Source: Escherichia coli (lineage in GTDB: Bacteria > Pseudomonadota > Gammaproteobacteria > Enterobacterales > Enterobacteriaceae). Taken from it: DNA of 64,000 nt. Location of the stretch: the NCBI RefSeq assembly GCF_036503815.1, contig NZ_AP027764.1, positions 620,001-684,000 of the forward strand, read 5' to 3'. The notes beneath the pieces were generated by a model. The model was not told where the DNA came from and did not search any database. It worked only from the letters and a program-made list of their open reading frames with translations. A program made the translations under genes and the position numbers. Positions 1-11,058 of this stretch are shown one piece after another (positions within the stretch are counted from its first letter, which is position 1; every line of letters begins with the position of its first letter).

Positions 1-228
1 GAACAATATCTGGCATTAAACGTCGGTTTTGAAGACCCGGAACTGGGGACTGCTATCCTGAAGGATGGCGATACAATCCAGGACACTAAGTCTGCGATGG
101 TGCTGGAAGATCTCATTGGTCAGTTCCTTTACGGTAGTAAAGGCGATGACAATAAGAATAGTGGCGATGCGCCAGCTGCTGCGCCAGGTAATAATGAAAC
201 CACTGAACCTGTGGGTACAACGAAATAA
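1..228 (+). CDS. mlaD: MlaD, C-terminal end (partial)
   Basis: The window opens in frame inside this gene: 75 codons run to a TAA at 226-228. MlaD is the inner-membrane MCE-domain protein of the MlaFEDB complex, which moves phospholipids between the outer and inner membranes. Only the tail is present: the end of the region after the MCE domain and a low-complexity Asp/Asn/Ala/Pro-rich C terminus, as expected for this family. mlaC follows after 18 bases, so the two are in one operon. The identification rests on the residues seen and on the mlaC-mlaB neighbours; the start lies outside the window. Confidence 0.95.
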   Translation, partial: EQYLALNVGFEDPELGTAILKDGDTIQDTKSAMVLEDLIGQFLYGSKGDDNKNSGDAPAAAPGNNETTEPVGTTK

Positions 229-246
229 TTTCAGGAGAACCGACGC

Positions 247-882
247 ATGTTTAAACGTTTAATGATGGTCGCTTTGCTGGTGATTGCACCGCTGAGTGCG
301 GCAACCGCGGCAGACCAGACCAATCCGTATAAGCTGATGGACGAGGCGGCGCAGAAAACGTTCGATCGCCTGAAGAATGAGCAACCGCAAATTCGGGCCA
401 ACCCGGATTATCTGCGTACCATTGTTGATCAGGAACTGCTGCCATATGTACAGGTGAAATATGCCGGGGCTCTGGTTCTGGGCCAGTATTACAAGAGTGC
501 GACTCCCGCCCAGCGTGATGCTTACTTTGCCGCTTTCCGTGAGTATCTGAAGCAGGCTTACGGTCAGGCATTGGCGATGTATCACGGTCAGACTTATCAG
601 ATCGCGCCAGAACAACCTCTGGGTGATAAAACCATTGTGCCTATTCGCGTGACCATTATTGACCCGAATGGCCGCCCGCCGGTGCGTCTGGACTTCCAAT
701 GGCGTAAAAACTCCCAGACGGGAAACTGGCAGGCTTACGACATGATTGCAGAGGGTGTCAGCATGATCACCACCAAACAAAATGAGTGGGGGACGCTGCT
801 GCGTACCAAAGGTATCGACGGCCTGACTGCGCAACTGAAATCGATTTCTCAACAGAAAATCACTCTGGAAGAGAAAAAGTAA
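247..882 (+). CDS. mlaC: MlaC, periplasmic phospholipid-binding shuttle
   Basis: A 211-residue secreted protein. Residues 1-21 form a signal peptide (K3/R4, hydrophobic core, Ala-rich cleavage site before ADQTNP). The mature part is the MlaC/Ttg2D fold, which holds phospholipid acyl chains in a deep pocket and carries lipid across the periplasm between the outer-membrane MlaA-porin complex and the inner-membrane MlaFEDB complex. The start has a good ribosome site (CAGGAGA, 235-241). The stop codon shares a base with the mlaB start, implying translational coupling. Length matches E. coli MlaC. Confidence 0.98.
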   Translation: MFKRLMMVALLVIAPLSAATAADQTNPYKLMDEAAQKTFDRLKNEQPQIRANPDYLRTIVDQELLPYVQVKYAGALVLGQYYKSATPAQRDAYFAAFREYLKQAYGQALAMYHGQTYQIAPEQPLGDKTIVPIRVTIIDPNGRPPVRLDFQWRKNSQTGNWQAYDMIAEGVSMITTKQNEWGTLLRTKGIDGLTAQLKSISQQKITLEEKK

Positions 883-1175
883 TGAGCGAGTCACTGAGCT
901 GGATGCAGACGGGTGACACGCTGGCGTTATCCGGAGAGCTGGATCAGGACGTTCTGCTACCGCTTTGGGAAATGCGTGAGGAGGCGGTGAAGGGGATTAC
1001 CTGCATCGATCTTAGCCGTGTATCCCGCGTTGATACAGGTGGACTGGCGCTGCTGCTCCATCTTATCGATCTGGCGAAAAAGCAGGGCAACAATGTGACG
1101 CTTCAGGGGGTAAACGACAAAGTGTATACCCTGGCGAAATTGTATAATTTGCCTGCTGATGTTCTGCCTCGTTAA
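882..1175 (+). CDS. mlaB: MlaB, STAS-domain subunit of the Mla transporter
   Basis: 97 residues from the ATG at 882, which overlaps the mlaC TAA by one base. A longer reading from about 786 would run inside mlaC and is not credible. MlaB is a cytoplasmic STAS-domain protein that binds the ATPase MlaF and is needed for assembly and activity of MlaFEDB. The STAS signature is visible: a beta strand ending CIDLSRVSRVD, then T52-G53-G54, where Thr52 is the conserved residue important for function. It is the last gene of the mla operon and is followed by a REP element and a terminator. Confidence 0.97.
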   Translation: MSESLSWMQTGDTLALSGELDQDVLLPLWEMREEAVKGITCIDLSRVSRVDTGGLALLLHLIDLAKKQGNNVTLQGVNDKVYTLAKLYNLPADVLPR

Positions 1176-1185
1176 ATTTTTTCAG

Positions 1186-1215
1186 GCCGGATAAGGCGTT
1201 AACCGCCTGTCCGGC
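1186..1215. repeat. REP-like palindrome
   Basis: GCCGGATAAGGCGTTAACCG followed by CCTGTCCGGC: an imperfect inverted repeat with the usual enterobacterial REP words GCCGGATAAGGCGTT and CCGGC. It lies just after mlaB and before the terminator, the usual place for such transcript-stabilising elements. Confidence 0.8.
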
Positions 1216-1233
1216 AAACCTGCCTGCAAGTTG

Positions 1234-1264
1234 AGCCTTGTCTGATTTATCAGCGAGGCTTTTT
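1234..1264 (+). terminator. Terminator of the mla operon
   Basis: A long hairpin: AGCCTTG pairs with CGAGGCT, and the inner CTGAT pairs with ATCAG around a TT loop. It is followed by a run of T (1260-1264). It separates mlaB from ibaG. Confidence 0.85.
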
Positions 1265-1334
1265 GCTTATTTATGCCAGCGCAACTTTGCTCTAAGATGT
1301 TTCGCTGGTTTATTAACTGATGATTGAAGATCCC

Positions 1335-1589
1335 ATGGAAAATAATGAAATTCAGAGCGTGTTGATGAACGCTCTCTCCCTCCAGGAAGTCCACGTTTCC
1401 GGCGATGGCAGCCACTTTCAGGTTATTGCCGTGGGTGAGTTGTTTGACGGCATGAGTCGGGTTAAAAAACAGCAGACGGTCTATGGCCCGCTGATGGAAT
1501 ATATTGCGGATAACCGCATTCATGCTGTGTCGATCAAAGCGTATACCCCTGCGGAGTGGGCGCGCGATCGCAAACTGAACGGCTTTTGA
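1335..1589 (+). CDS. ibaG: IbaG, BolA-family protein
   Basis: 84 residues from ATG 1335 (an in-frame upstream start at 1320 would add MIEDP). A small BolA-like protein with a class II KH-like fold. The family partners with monothiol glutaredoxins through a shared [2Fe-2S] cluster, and ibaG is known to influence acid tolerance. It sits 54 bases before murA in the same direction; E. coli ibaG and murA are neighbours and possibly cotranscribed. The region [20 protein letters not shown] at the C terminus is characteristic of the YrbA subfamily. Confidence 0.93.
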
Positions 1590-1643
1590 GCTATGGGCGA
1601 TTCGCCGGTAGCGGATATGAATTGTTAACTGAGAACAAACTAA

Positions 1644-2903
1644 ATGGATAAATTTCGTGTTCAGGGGCCAACGAAGCTCCAGGGCGAAGTCACAATTTCC
1701 GGCGCTAAAAATGCTGCTCTGCCTATTCTTTTTGCCGCACTACTGGCGGAAGAACCGGTAGAGATCCAGAACGTCCCGAAACTGAAAGACGTTGATACAT
1801 CAATGAAGCTGCTAAGCCAGCTGGGTGCGAAAGTAGAGCGTAATGGTTCTGTGCATATTGATGCCCGCGAGGTTAATGTATTCTGCGCACCTTACGATCT
1901 GGTTAAAACCATGCGTGCCTCTATCTGGGCACTGGGGCCGCTGGTAGCGCGCTTTGGGCAGGGGCAAGTTTCACTGCCTGGCGGTTGTACGATCGGTGCG
2001 CGTCCGGTTGATCTACACATTTCTGGCCTCGAACAATTAGGCGCGACCATCAAACTGGAAGAAGGTTACGTTAAAGCTTCCGTCGACGGTCGTCTGAAAG
2101 GCGCACATATCGTGATGGATAAAGTCAGCGTTGGCGCAACGGTGACCATCATGTGTGCTGCAACCCTGGCGGAAGGCACCACGATTATTGAAAACGCAGC
2201 GCGTGAACCGGAAATCGTCGATACCGCGAACTTCCTGATTACGCTGGGTGCGAAAATTAGCGGTCAGGGCACCGATCGTATCATCATCGAAGGTGTGGAA
2301 CGTTTAGGCGGCGGTGTCTATCGCGTGCTGCCGGATCGTATCGAAACCGGTACTTTCCTTGTGGCTGCGGCGATCTCTCGCGGCAAAATTATCTGCCGTA
2401 ACGCACAGCCAGATACTCTTGACGCTGTGCTGGCGAAATTGCGTGACGCTGGAGCGGACATTGAAGTCGGCGAAGACTGGATTAGCCTGGATATGCATGG
2501 CAAACGGCCGAAAGCTGTTAACGTACGTACCGCGCCGCATCCGGCATTCCCGACCGATATGCAGGCCCAGTTCACACTGCTGAACCTGGTGGCAGAAGGC
2601 ACCGGATTCATCACCGAAACGGTCTTTGAAAACCGCTTTATGCACGTACCAGAGCTGAGTCGTATGGGCGCGCATGCCGAAATTGAAAGTAATACCGTTA
2701 TTTGTCACGGTGTTGAAAAACTTTCTGGCGCACAGGTTATGGCAACCGATCTACGTGCTTCAGCAAGCCTGGTGCTGGCTGGTTGTATTGCGGAAGGGAC
2801 AACGGTGGTTGATCGTATTTATCACATCGATCGTGGCTACGAACGTATTGAAGACAAACTGCGCGCTTTAGGTGCAAATATTGAGCGTGTGAAAGACGAG
2901 TAA
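1644..2903 (+). CDS. murA: UDP-N-acetylglucosamine 1-carboxyvinyltransferase
   Basis: 419 residues, full length. MurA transfers enolpyruvate from PEP to UDP-GlcNAc, the first committed step of peptidoglycan synthesis, in the cytoplasm. The fold is two inverse alpha/beta barrels made of repeated units. Visible active-site residues are Lys22-Asn23 (SGAKNAALPILF), Cys115 in GGCTIGARPVDLH (the residue alkylated by fosfomycin) and the later Arg-rich loop. Cys115 is present, so the enzyme should be fosfomycin-sensitive at the target. The nearest upstream gene is ibaG. Confidence 0.99.
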   Translation: MDKFRVQGPTKLQGEVTISGAKNAALPILFAALLAEEPVEIQNVPKLKDVDTSMKLLSQLGAKVERNGSVHIDAREVNVFCAPYDLVKTMRASIWALGPLVARFGQGQVSLPGGCTIGARPVDLHISGLEQLGATIKLEEGYVKASVDGRLKGAHIVMDKVSVGATVTIMCAATLAEGTTIIENAAREPEIVDTANFLITLGAKISGQGTDRIIIEGVERLGGGVYRVLPDRIETGTFLVAAAISRGKIICRNAQPDTLDAVLAKLRDAGADIEVGEDWISLDMHGKRPKAVNVRTAPHPAFPTDMQAQFTLLNLVAEGTGFITETVFENRFMHVPELSRMGAHAEIESNTVICHGVEKLSGAQVMATDLRASASLVLAGCIAEGTTVVDRIYHIDRGYERIEDKLRALGANIERVKDE

Positions 2904-2919
2904 TCGTCCGAGAGCTGGC

Positions 2920-2937
2920 AGCCCCGTTCGCGGGGCT
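2920..2937 (+). other. Hairpin with TTCG tetraloop after murA
   Basis: AGCCCCG-TTCG-CGGGGCT, a perfect 7-bp stem 16 bases after the murA stop. There is no T run after it (ACCGCC follows), so it is more likely an mRNA 3'-end stabiliser than a classical intrinsic terminator. Confidence 0.6.
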
Positions 2938-2950
2938 ACCGCCAGACCAC

Positions 2951-3229
2951 TCATTTTTTCGGTTTAGTGTAGCTACGCATCAACTGCGTTCTGTCGATAA
3001 ACTCATGGGTCTGCGGATCATGGTAGCGTGATGGCCAGATAACCCAGGGGTCAGTTCCCAGGGCTTTCGCAATAATCATCTCTCCTTTCGGCCATGGGCG
3101 CGATAATGCGTTCGCCAGCGTTGAGGAACTCAAACCATTTCTACGAGATTCCGCCGCCATTGACGTTCCTTTCTTGCGTAAACCCGCAATGATGTCAGCG
3201 GGATGCCAGTCAATGAAATTACTTTCCAT
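2951..3229 (-). CDS. sfsB: SfsB (Nlp), Ner-like DNA-binding regulator
   Basis: 92 residues, convergent with murA. It belongs to the Ner family of small helix-turn-helix proteins first known from Mu-like phages (WHPADIIAGLRKKGTSMAAESRRNGLSSSTLANAL is the HTH region; KGEMIIAKALGTDPWVIWPSRY is the conserved tail). In E. coli, extra copies stimulate maltose metabolism genes, giving the name sugar-fermentation stimulation. The protein is probably a domesticated phage regulator. The upstream 230 bases are AT-rich. Exact targets are not visible from the sequence. Confidence 0.93.
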   Translation of the reverse strand: MESNFIDWHPADIIAGLRKKGTSMAAESRRNGLSSSTLANALSRPWPKGEMIIAKALGTDPWVIWPSRYHDPQTHEFIDRTQLMRSYTKPKK

Positions 3230-3422
3230 CTTTCCTCACTCCTTAAGTTAGTCGCTTTCATTCAGAACACTTCTTCTGTCGAGCATCACTATACTCCTGA
3301 TGGCCTATTGCTCTAAAAAGTTCCTGTAAAGAGTGTGAATATTCAGAATATATAAAGATACATACACTGGTTTTTCAGGCGTTATTACGCTGAATAAGTG
3401 TTTTTATGGAACTTATTGGAAT

Positions 3423-3445
3423 CATCCCGCGCACTGCGCGGGATG
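3423..3445. other. Strong palindromic hairpin downstream of ispB
   Basis: CATCCCGCGC-ACT-GCGCGGGATG, a perfect 10-bp stem 12 bases after the end of ispB (which runs leftward). There is no clear T run on the minus strand. It is probably a 3'-end processing or stabilising element, or a weak terminator. Confidence 0.55.
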
Positions 3446-3457
3446 AGGGGGAGGGGA

Positions 3458-4429
3458 TTAACGATCGCGTTGAACAGCGATGTGCGCGAGGCCGATGAGT
3501 GCTTCTCGCCACGGGGTGTCCGGGAGCACCTGTAACGCTGCGATGGCTTTGTCTGCTTCTTCCTCGGCACGCTGACGCGTCCATTCAAGAGAGCCACAAG
3601 CGTTCATTGCTTCCAGAACCGGTTCCAGAAGATGACGACCGTTACCCTGTTCGATGGCGGTACGAATCATCTGTGCCTGTTCTGGTGTGCCATGATGCAT
3701 TGCATGCAGCAGCGGCAGCGTCGGTTTACCTTCGTTCAGATCGTCGCCGACGTTTTTACCTAACTGTTCGCCATCGGCATTGTAATCGAGTAAATCGTCG
3801 ATCAACTGGAAAGCGGTGCCGAGATAACGCCCATAATCCTGCAGGCCTTTCTCCTCCTCCGGCGTACAGCCAGCCAGAATCCCGGAACACTGCGCGGCAG
3901 CCTCAAACAGACGCGCGGTTTTGCTATAGATAACGCGCATGTAGTTTTCTTCAGTGATGTCCGGATCGTTAACGTTCATCAGTTGCAGAACTTCACCTTC
4001 TGCGATGACGTTTACGGCTTCTGACATGACTTCCAGCACTTTGAGCGAACCGAGGCTGGTCATCATCTGGAACGCGCGGGTATAAATAAAATCGCCTACC
4101 AGCACACTGGCAGCATTGCCAAATGCGGCGTTGGCGGTAGCTTTACCCCTGCGCATATCTGATTCATCCACAACGTCGTCGTGCAGCAGAGTCGCCGTGT
4201 GGATAAACTCGATCAGGGCAGCAATGGTGACATGCGCATTTCCCTCATAGCCAACAGCTCGTGCAGCCAGTACAGCAATCATCGGACGAATACGTTTACC
4301 GCCGCCGCTGACGATGTAATAGCCTAACTGATTGATCAGTTGGACGTCGGAATTAAGCTGCTCAAGGATTGCCGCATTAACACCCGCCATATCTTGCGCG
4401 GTTAACTCATTGATTTTTTCTAAATTCAT
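3458..4429 (-). CDS. ispB: Octaprenyl diphosphate synthase
   Basis: 323 residues. IspB extends farnesyl diphosphate with isopentenyl diphosphate units to the C40 chain used for ubiquinone-8 and menaquinone-8, and it is essential. It is an all-helical trans-prenyltransferase with both aspartate motifs: D84-D85-x-x-D88 followed by RR (93-94), and D211-D212-x-x-D215. The chain-length region before the first motif fits a long-chain enzyme. It is divergent from rplU, so promoters for both lie in 4430-4687. Confidence 0.98.
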   Translation of the reverse strand: MNLEKINELTAQDMAGVNAAILEQLNSDVQLINQLGYYIVSGGGKRIRPMIAVLAARAVGYEGNAHVTIAALIEFIHTATLLHDDVVDESDMRRGKATANAAFGNAASVLVGDFIYTRAFQMMTSLGSLKVLEVMSEAVNVIAEGEVLQLMNVNDPDITEENYMRVIYSKTARLFEAAAQCSGILAGCTPEEEKGLQDYGRYLGTAFQLIDDLLDYNADGEQLGKNVGDDLNEGKPTLPLLHAMHHGTPEQAQMIRTAIEQGNGRHLLEPVLEAMNACGSLEWTRQRAEEEADKAIAALQVLPDTPWREALIGLAHIAVQRDR

Positions 4430-4586
4430 CGCAAAAGCCGGGCTTTTCGCCCCGATTACCTTACTGTGAACAAAGGCAACTTAGGGTTTATGGTTAGGAA
4501 TATAGGGTGATTGTACTGAAAAAATGGCACAGATAAACGTTACCGTACAAGTTGTGTTTTTTTTCTTCGTGTATTGACTGTAGCAC

Positions 4587-4615
4587 TTGTCAAAGGCGTG
4601 CGTTTTGCGTAATAT
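4587..4615 (+). promoter_or_regulatory. Candidate sigma-70 promoter for rplU-rpmA
   Basis: TTGTCA at 4587-4592, a 17-base spacer, and TAATAT at 4610-4615, about 70 bases before the rplU start. The spacing and the lack of another good match make it the best candidate. The ispB promoter must lie on the other strand of the same gap. Confidence 0.6.
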
Positions 4616-4651
4616 TCGCGCCCTATTGTGAATATTTATAGCGCACTCTGA

Positions 4652-5277
<626 letters not shown>

Positions 5278-5304
5278 GTTTTTCGCGTCCCGGTAACGGA
5301 TGAA

Positions 5305-5332
5305 AGCCCCGCAACACGTTGCGGGGCTTTTT
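5305..5332 (+). terminator. Terminator after rpmA
   Basis: AGCCCCGCAA-CACG-TTGCGGGGCT, a perfect 10-bp stem followed by TTTTT. Confidence 0.9.
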
Positions 5333-5403
5333 ACATTCGATAACCGGTAAAAATTCGCATCGTGCGGCGTTAACTCGCAAATGCGTTTTGTAGGGAATAC
5401 GGT

Positions 5404-6369
5404 ATGAAGCAGCAGGCAGGCATTGGCATTCTTTTAGCGCTCACCACAGCAATTTGCTGGGGGGCGTTGCCAATTGCAATGAAGCAGGTGCTGGAGGTGA
5501 TGGAACCTCCGACAATCGTGTTTTACCGTTTCTTGATGGCGAGTATTGGCCTTGGTGCCATTCTTGCGGTGAAGAAGAGGTTGCCGCCATTACGCGTGTT
5601 TCGTAAGCCACGCTGGTTGATTTTGTTGGCAGTGGCGACCGCCGGGCTGTTTGGGAACTTCATCCTGTTCAGCTCATCCTTGCAATACCTGAGTCCGACC
5701 GCTTCGCAGGTGATTGGGCAACTCTCGCCAGTTGGCATGATGGTTGCCAGCGTATTTATCCTGAAAGAGAAAATGCGCAGCACTCAGGTTGTAGGGGCAT
5801 TGATGCTCCTGAGCGGCCTGGTGATGTTTTTTAACACCAGTCTGGTCGAGATATTTACAAAGCTCACCGATTACACCTGGGGAGTTATTTTTGGGGTCGG
5901 TGCGGCGACGGTTTGGGTGAGTTATGGCGTGGCGCAAAAGGTTTTATTACGTCGGCTGGCCTCACCGCAGATCCTGTTTTTATTGTACACTTTATGTACA
6001 ATTGCGCTCTTCCCTCTGGCAAATCCTGGAGTGATAGCGCAGCTTAGCCACTGGCAGCTCGCATGTTTAATTTTTTGCGGACTGAATACATTGGTAGGAT
6101 ATGGCGCCCTGGCGGAAGCGATGGCTCGCTGGCAGGCAGCGCAGGTGAGCGCGATCATCACGCTCACCCCACTGTTTACGCTGTTTTTTTCAGATCTTTT
6201 ATCACTGGCCTGGCCCGATTTCTTCGCCAGACCGATGTTAAACCTTTTAGGTTATCTCGGTGCGTTTGTCGTGGTTGCGGGCGCGATGTATTCCGCCATT
6301 GGTCATCGTATTTGGGGCGGATTACGTAAGCATACAACGGTGGTATCGCAACCCCGCGCAGGCGAATGA
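5404..6369 (+). CDS. yhbE: YhbE, EamA-family (drug/metabolite) inner-membrane transporter
   Basis: 321 residues with about ten hydrophobic segments arranged as two EamA repeats (residues about 5-145 and 155-300). The family includes exporters and importers of amino acids and metabolites, as in RhaT and YdcZ relatives. No substrate is established for YhbE. It lies between rpmA and obgE, with 15 bases to obgE, and is cotranscribed with the GTPase gene in E. coli. The C terminus is short and basic. The family assignment is secure; the substrate is unknown. Confidence 0.92.
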   Translation: MKQQAGIGILLALTTAICWGALPIAMKQVLEVMEPPTIVFYRFLMASIGLGAILAVKKRLPPLRVFRKPRWLILLAVATAGLFGNFILFSSSLQYLSPTASQVIGQLSPVGMMVASVFILKEKMRSTQVVGALMLLSGLVMFFNTSLVEIFTKLTDYTWGVIFGVGAATVWVSYGVAQKVLLRRLASPQILFLLYTLCTIALFPLANPGVIAQLSHWQLACLIFCGLNTLVGYGALAEAMARWQAAQVSAIITLTPLFTLFFSDLLSLAWPDFFARPMLNLLGYLGAFVVVAGAMYSAIGHRIWGGLRKHTTVVSQPRAGE

Positions 6370-7557
<1,188 letters not shown>

Positions 7558-7563
7558 TCAGCT

Positions 7564-7594
7564 AAACCCCGGCCATGTGCCGGGGTTTCTCTTT
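7564..7594. terminator. Terminator between convergent obgE and dacB
   Basis: AAACCCCGGC-CATGT-GCCGGGGTTT, a 10-bp perfect stem followed by CTCTTT on the plus strand. The flanking A and T runs mean it could also serve dacB from the other side. Confidence 0.85.
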
Positions 7595-7597
7595 AGA

Positions 7598-9031
<1,434 letters not shown>

Positions 9032-9095
9032 AATCTCGCGCTAACAACCTGGAATCGAGCCGTCATACTACGGCGCAACGCCCTATAAAGTAAAC

Positions 9096-9184
9096 GATGA
9101 CCCTGCGGGAACTTCAGGGTAAAATGACTATCAAAATGTGAATTGCAGCTGACCTGGGACTTGTACCCGGGTCGGTATTTTTTT
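9096..9184 (+). ncRNA. graL: greA leader RNA / GraL with attenuator terminator
   Basis: The 250-base gap before greA holds a candidate -10 (TATAAA, 9084-9089), a small hairpin CCCTG...CAGGG (9101-9119), and then a full intrinsic terminator well before the gene: GACCTGGG (9151-9158) pairs with CCCGGGTC (9166-9173) and is followed by TATTTTTTT (9176-9184). This matches the known greA leader, where most transcripts end early and give the small RNA GraL. The 5' end is approximate. Confidence 0.65.
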
Positions 9185-9278
9185 GCTTCTGGTCCCGGTG
9201 AGGAGCTATGCCGGGCAGGCCGAACAGCTGGGGTGGGTGGAGACTCGCCCCATCAGGAATATTCAAGAGGTATAACAA

Positions 9279-9755
<477 letters not shown>

Positions 9756-9800
9756 GAATTACCCAATACTCAAGATGTTGATGTATTGTAAAGAAAGGAA

Positions 9801-9823
9801 AAAGGCCGCTATGCGGCCTTTTA
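9801..9823 (+). terminator. Terminator of greA
   Basis: AAAGGCCGC-TAT-GCGGCCTTTT; a perfect stem with a T run, 45 bases after the stop codon. Confidence 0.85.
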
Positions 9824-9910
9824 TCAACGAACAGAGCGTGGCATTTTGCTCTCCTGCCTGCGGAAAACCCCTCGTTTTACACAGCAAATGTGTGTAACTT
9901 TAGGATAATC

Positions 9911-10204
9911 TTAGCGTGGCAACGAGATTTTACGTTCTTTAGTTGGGCGATAAAGCACCAGCGTTTTACCGATGACCTGTACATTACAGGCGCCGGTTTC
10001 GCGCACGATAGCTTCCACGATCAAGGTTTTAGTTTCGCGATCTTCGGTGGCGATTTTCACCTTGATGAGTTCATGGTGCTCTAACGCTTGTTCAATCTCG
10101 GCCAGCACCCCTTCGGTCAAACCATTACTGCCAAGCAGAACAACTGGCTTGAGCGGATGTGCCAGACCTTTCAGGTGCTGTTTTTGTTTAGTACTCAGAT
10201 TCAT
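9911..10204 (-). CDS. yhbY: YhbY, CRM-domain ribosome-assembly protein
   Basis: 97 residues, a single CRM (KH-like) RNA-binding domain: KQKQHLKGLAHPLKPVVLLGSNGLTEGV carries the GxxG-type loop, and the C-terminal half is basic. YhbY associates with pre-50S particles. The same domain was expanded in plant chloroplast splicing factors. It is divergent from rlmE, another 50S maturation gene, with about 125 bases between them holding both promoters. Confidence 0.93.
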   Translation of the reverse strand: MNLSTKQKQHLKGLAHPLKPVVLLGSNGLTEGVLAEIEQALEHHELIKVKIATEDRETKTLIVEAIVRETGACNVQVIGKTLVLYRPTKERKISLPR

Positions 10205-10329
10205 CGTATTTTTTGCTTACGTTGGGATTGAAAACGGGTCATTCTACCGCCATCTCCCATATATCACCAAATAGGCGCGTAAAAATTTACGCAATTGGTT
10301 ACGATGAGTTATCCCCATGGGAAAGATAA

Positions 10330-10959
10330 ATGACAGGTAAGAAGCGTTCTGCCAGCTCCAGCCGCTGGCTTCAGGAACACTTTAGCGATAAATATGTTCA
10401 ACAGGCACAGAAAAAGGGGTTGCGTTCCCGTGCCTGGTTTAAACTTGATGAAATACAGCAAAGTGACAAACTCTTTAAACCGGGAATGACGGTTGTCGAC
10501 CTTGGTGCTGCTCCGGGTGGTTGGTCACAATATGTGGTCACCCAAATTGGCGGCAAAGGCCGCATCATCGCTTGCGATCTTTTACCTATGGATCCTATCG
10601 TTGGTGTGGACTTTCTTCAGGGCGATTTTCGTGATGAACTGGTGATGAAAGCACTGCTGGAGCGCGTTGGCGACAGCAAAGTCCAGGTTGTCATGTCCGA
10701 TATGGCACCAAACATGAGCGGAACACCGGCGGTGGATATCCCCCGTGCCATGTATCTGGTGGAACTGGCGTTAGAAATGTGTCGTGATGTATTAGCGCCA
10801 GGTGGCAGTTTTGTAGTGAAGGTGTTCCAGGGCGAAGGTTTCGATGAGTATCTAAGGGAAATTCGCTCCCTGTTTACGAAGGTCAAAGTTCGTAAGCCGG
10901 ACTCTTCTCGTGCACGTTCGCGGGAAGTGTATATTGTAGCGACCGGGCGTAAACCCTAA
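10330..10959 (+). CDS. rlmE: 23S rRNA 2'-O-methyltransferase (Um2552)
   Basis: 209 residues. RlmE (RrmJ, FtsJ) methylates the ribose of U2552 in the A loop of 23S rRNA in the late 50S particle. A Rossmann methyltransferase with SAM loop [13 protein letters not shown] and the K-D-K-E catalytic tetrad: Lys in the N-terminal part, Asp in [10 protein letters not shown], Lys in [10 protein letters not shown] and Glu in SREVYIVA. It is the first gene of the heat-shock rlmE-ftsH operon (known sigma-32 control; I did not resolve the promoter by eye). Confidence 0.98.
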
Positions 10960-11058
10960 CCGGGAGATTTCAGACGAAAGTTTGAAAGATGCTGGATATA
11001 GAGTATCCTGACGCTGTTTTTAACACAGTTGTAATAAGAGGTTAATCCCTTGAGTGAC

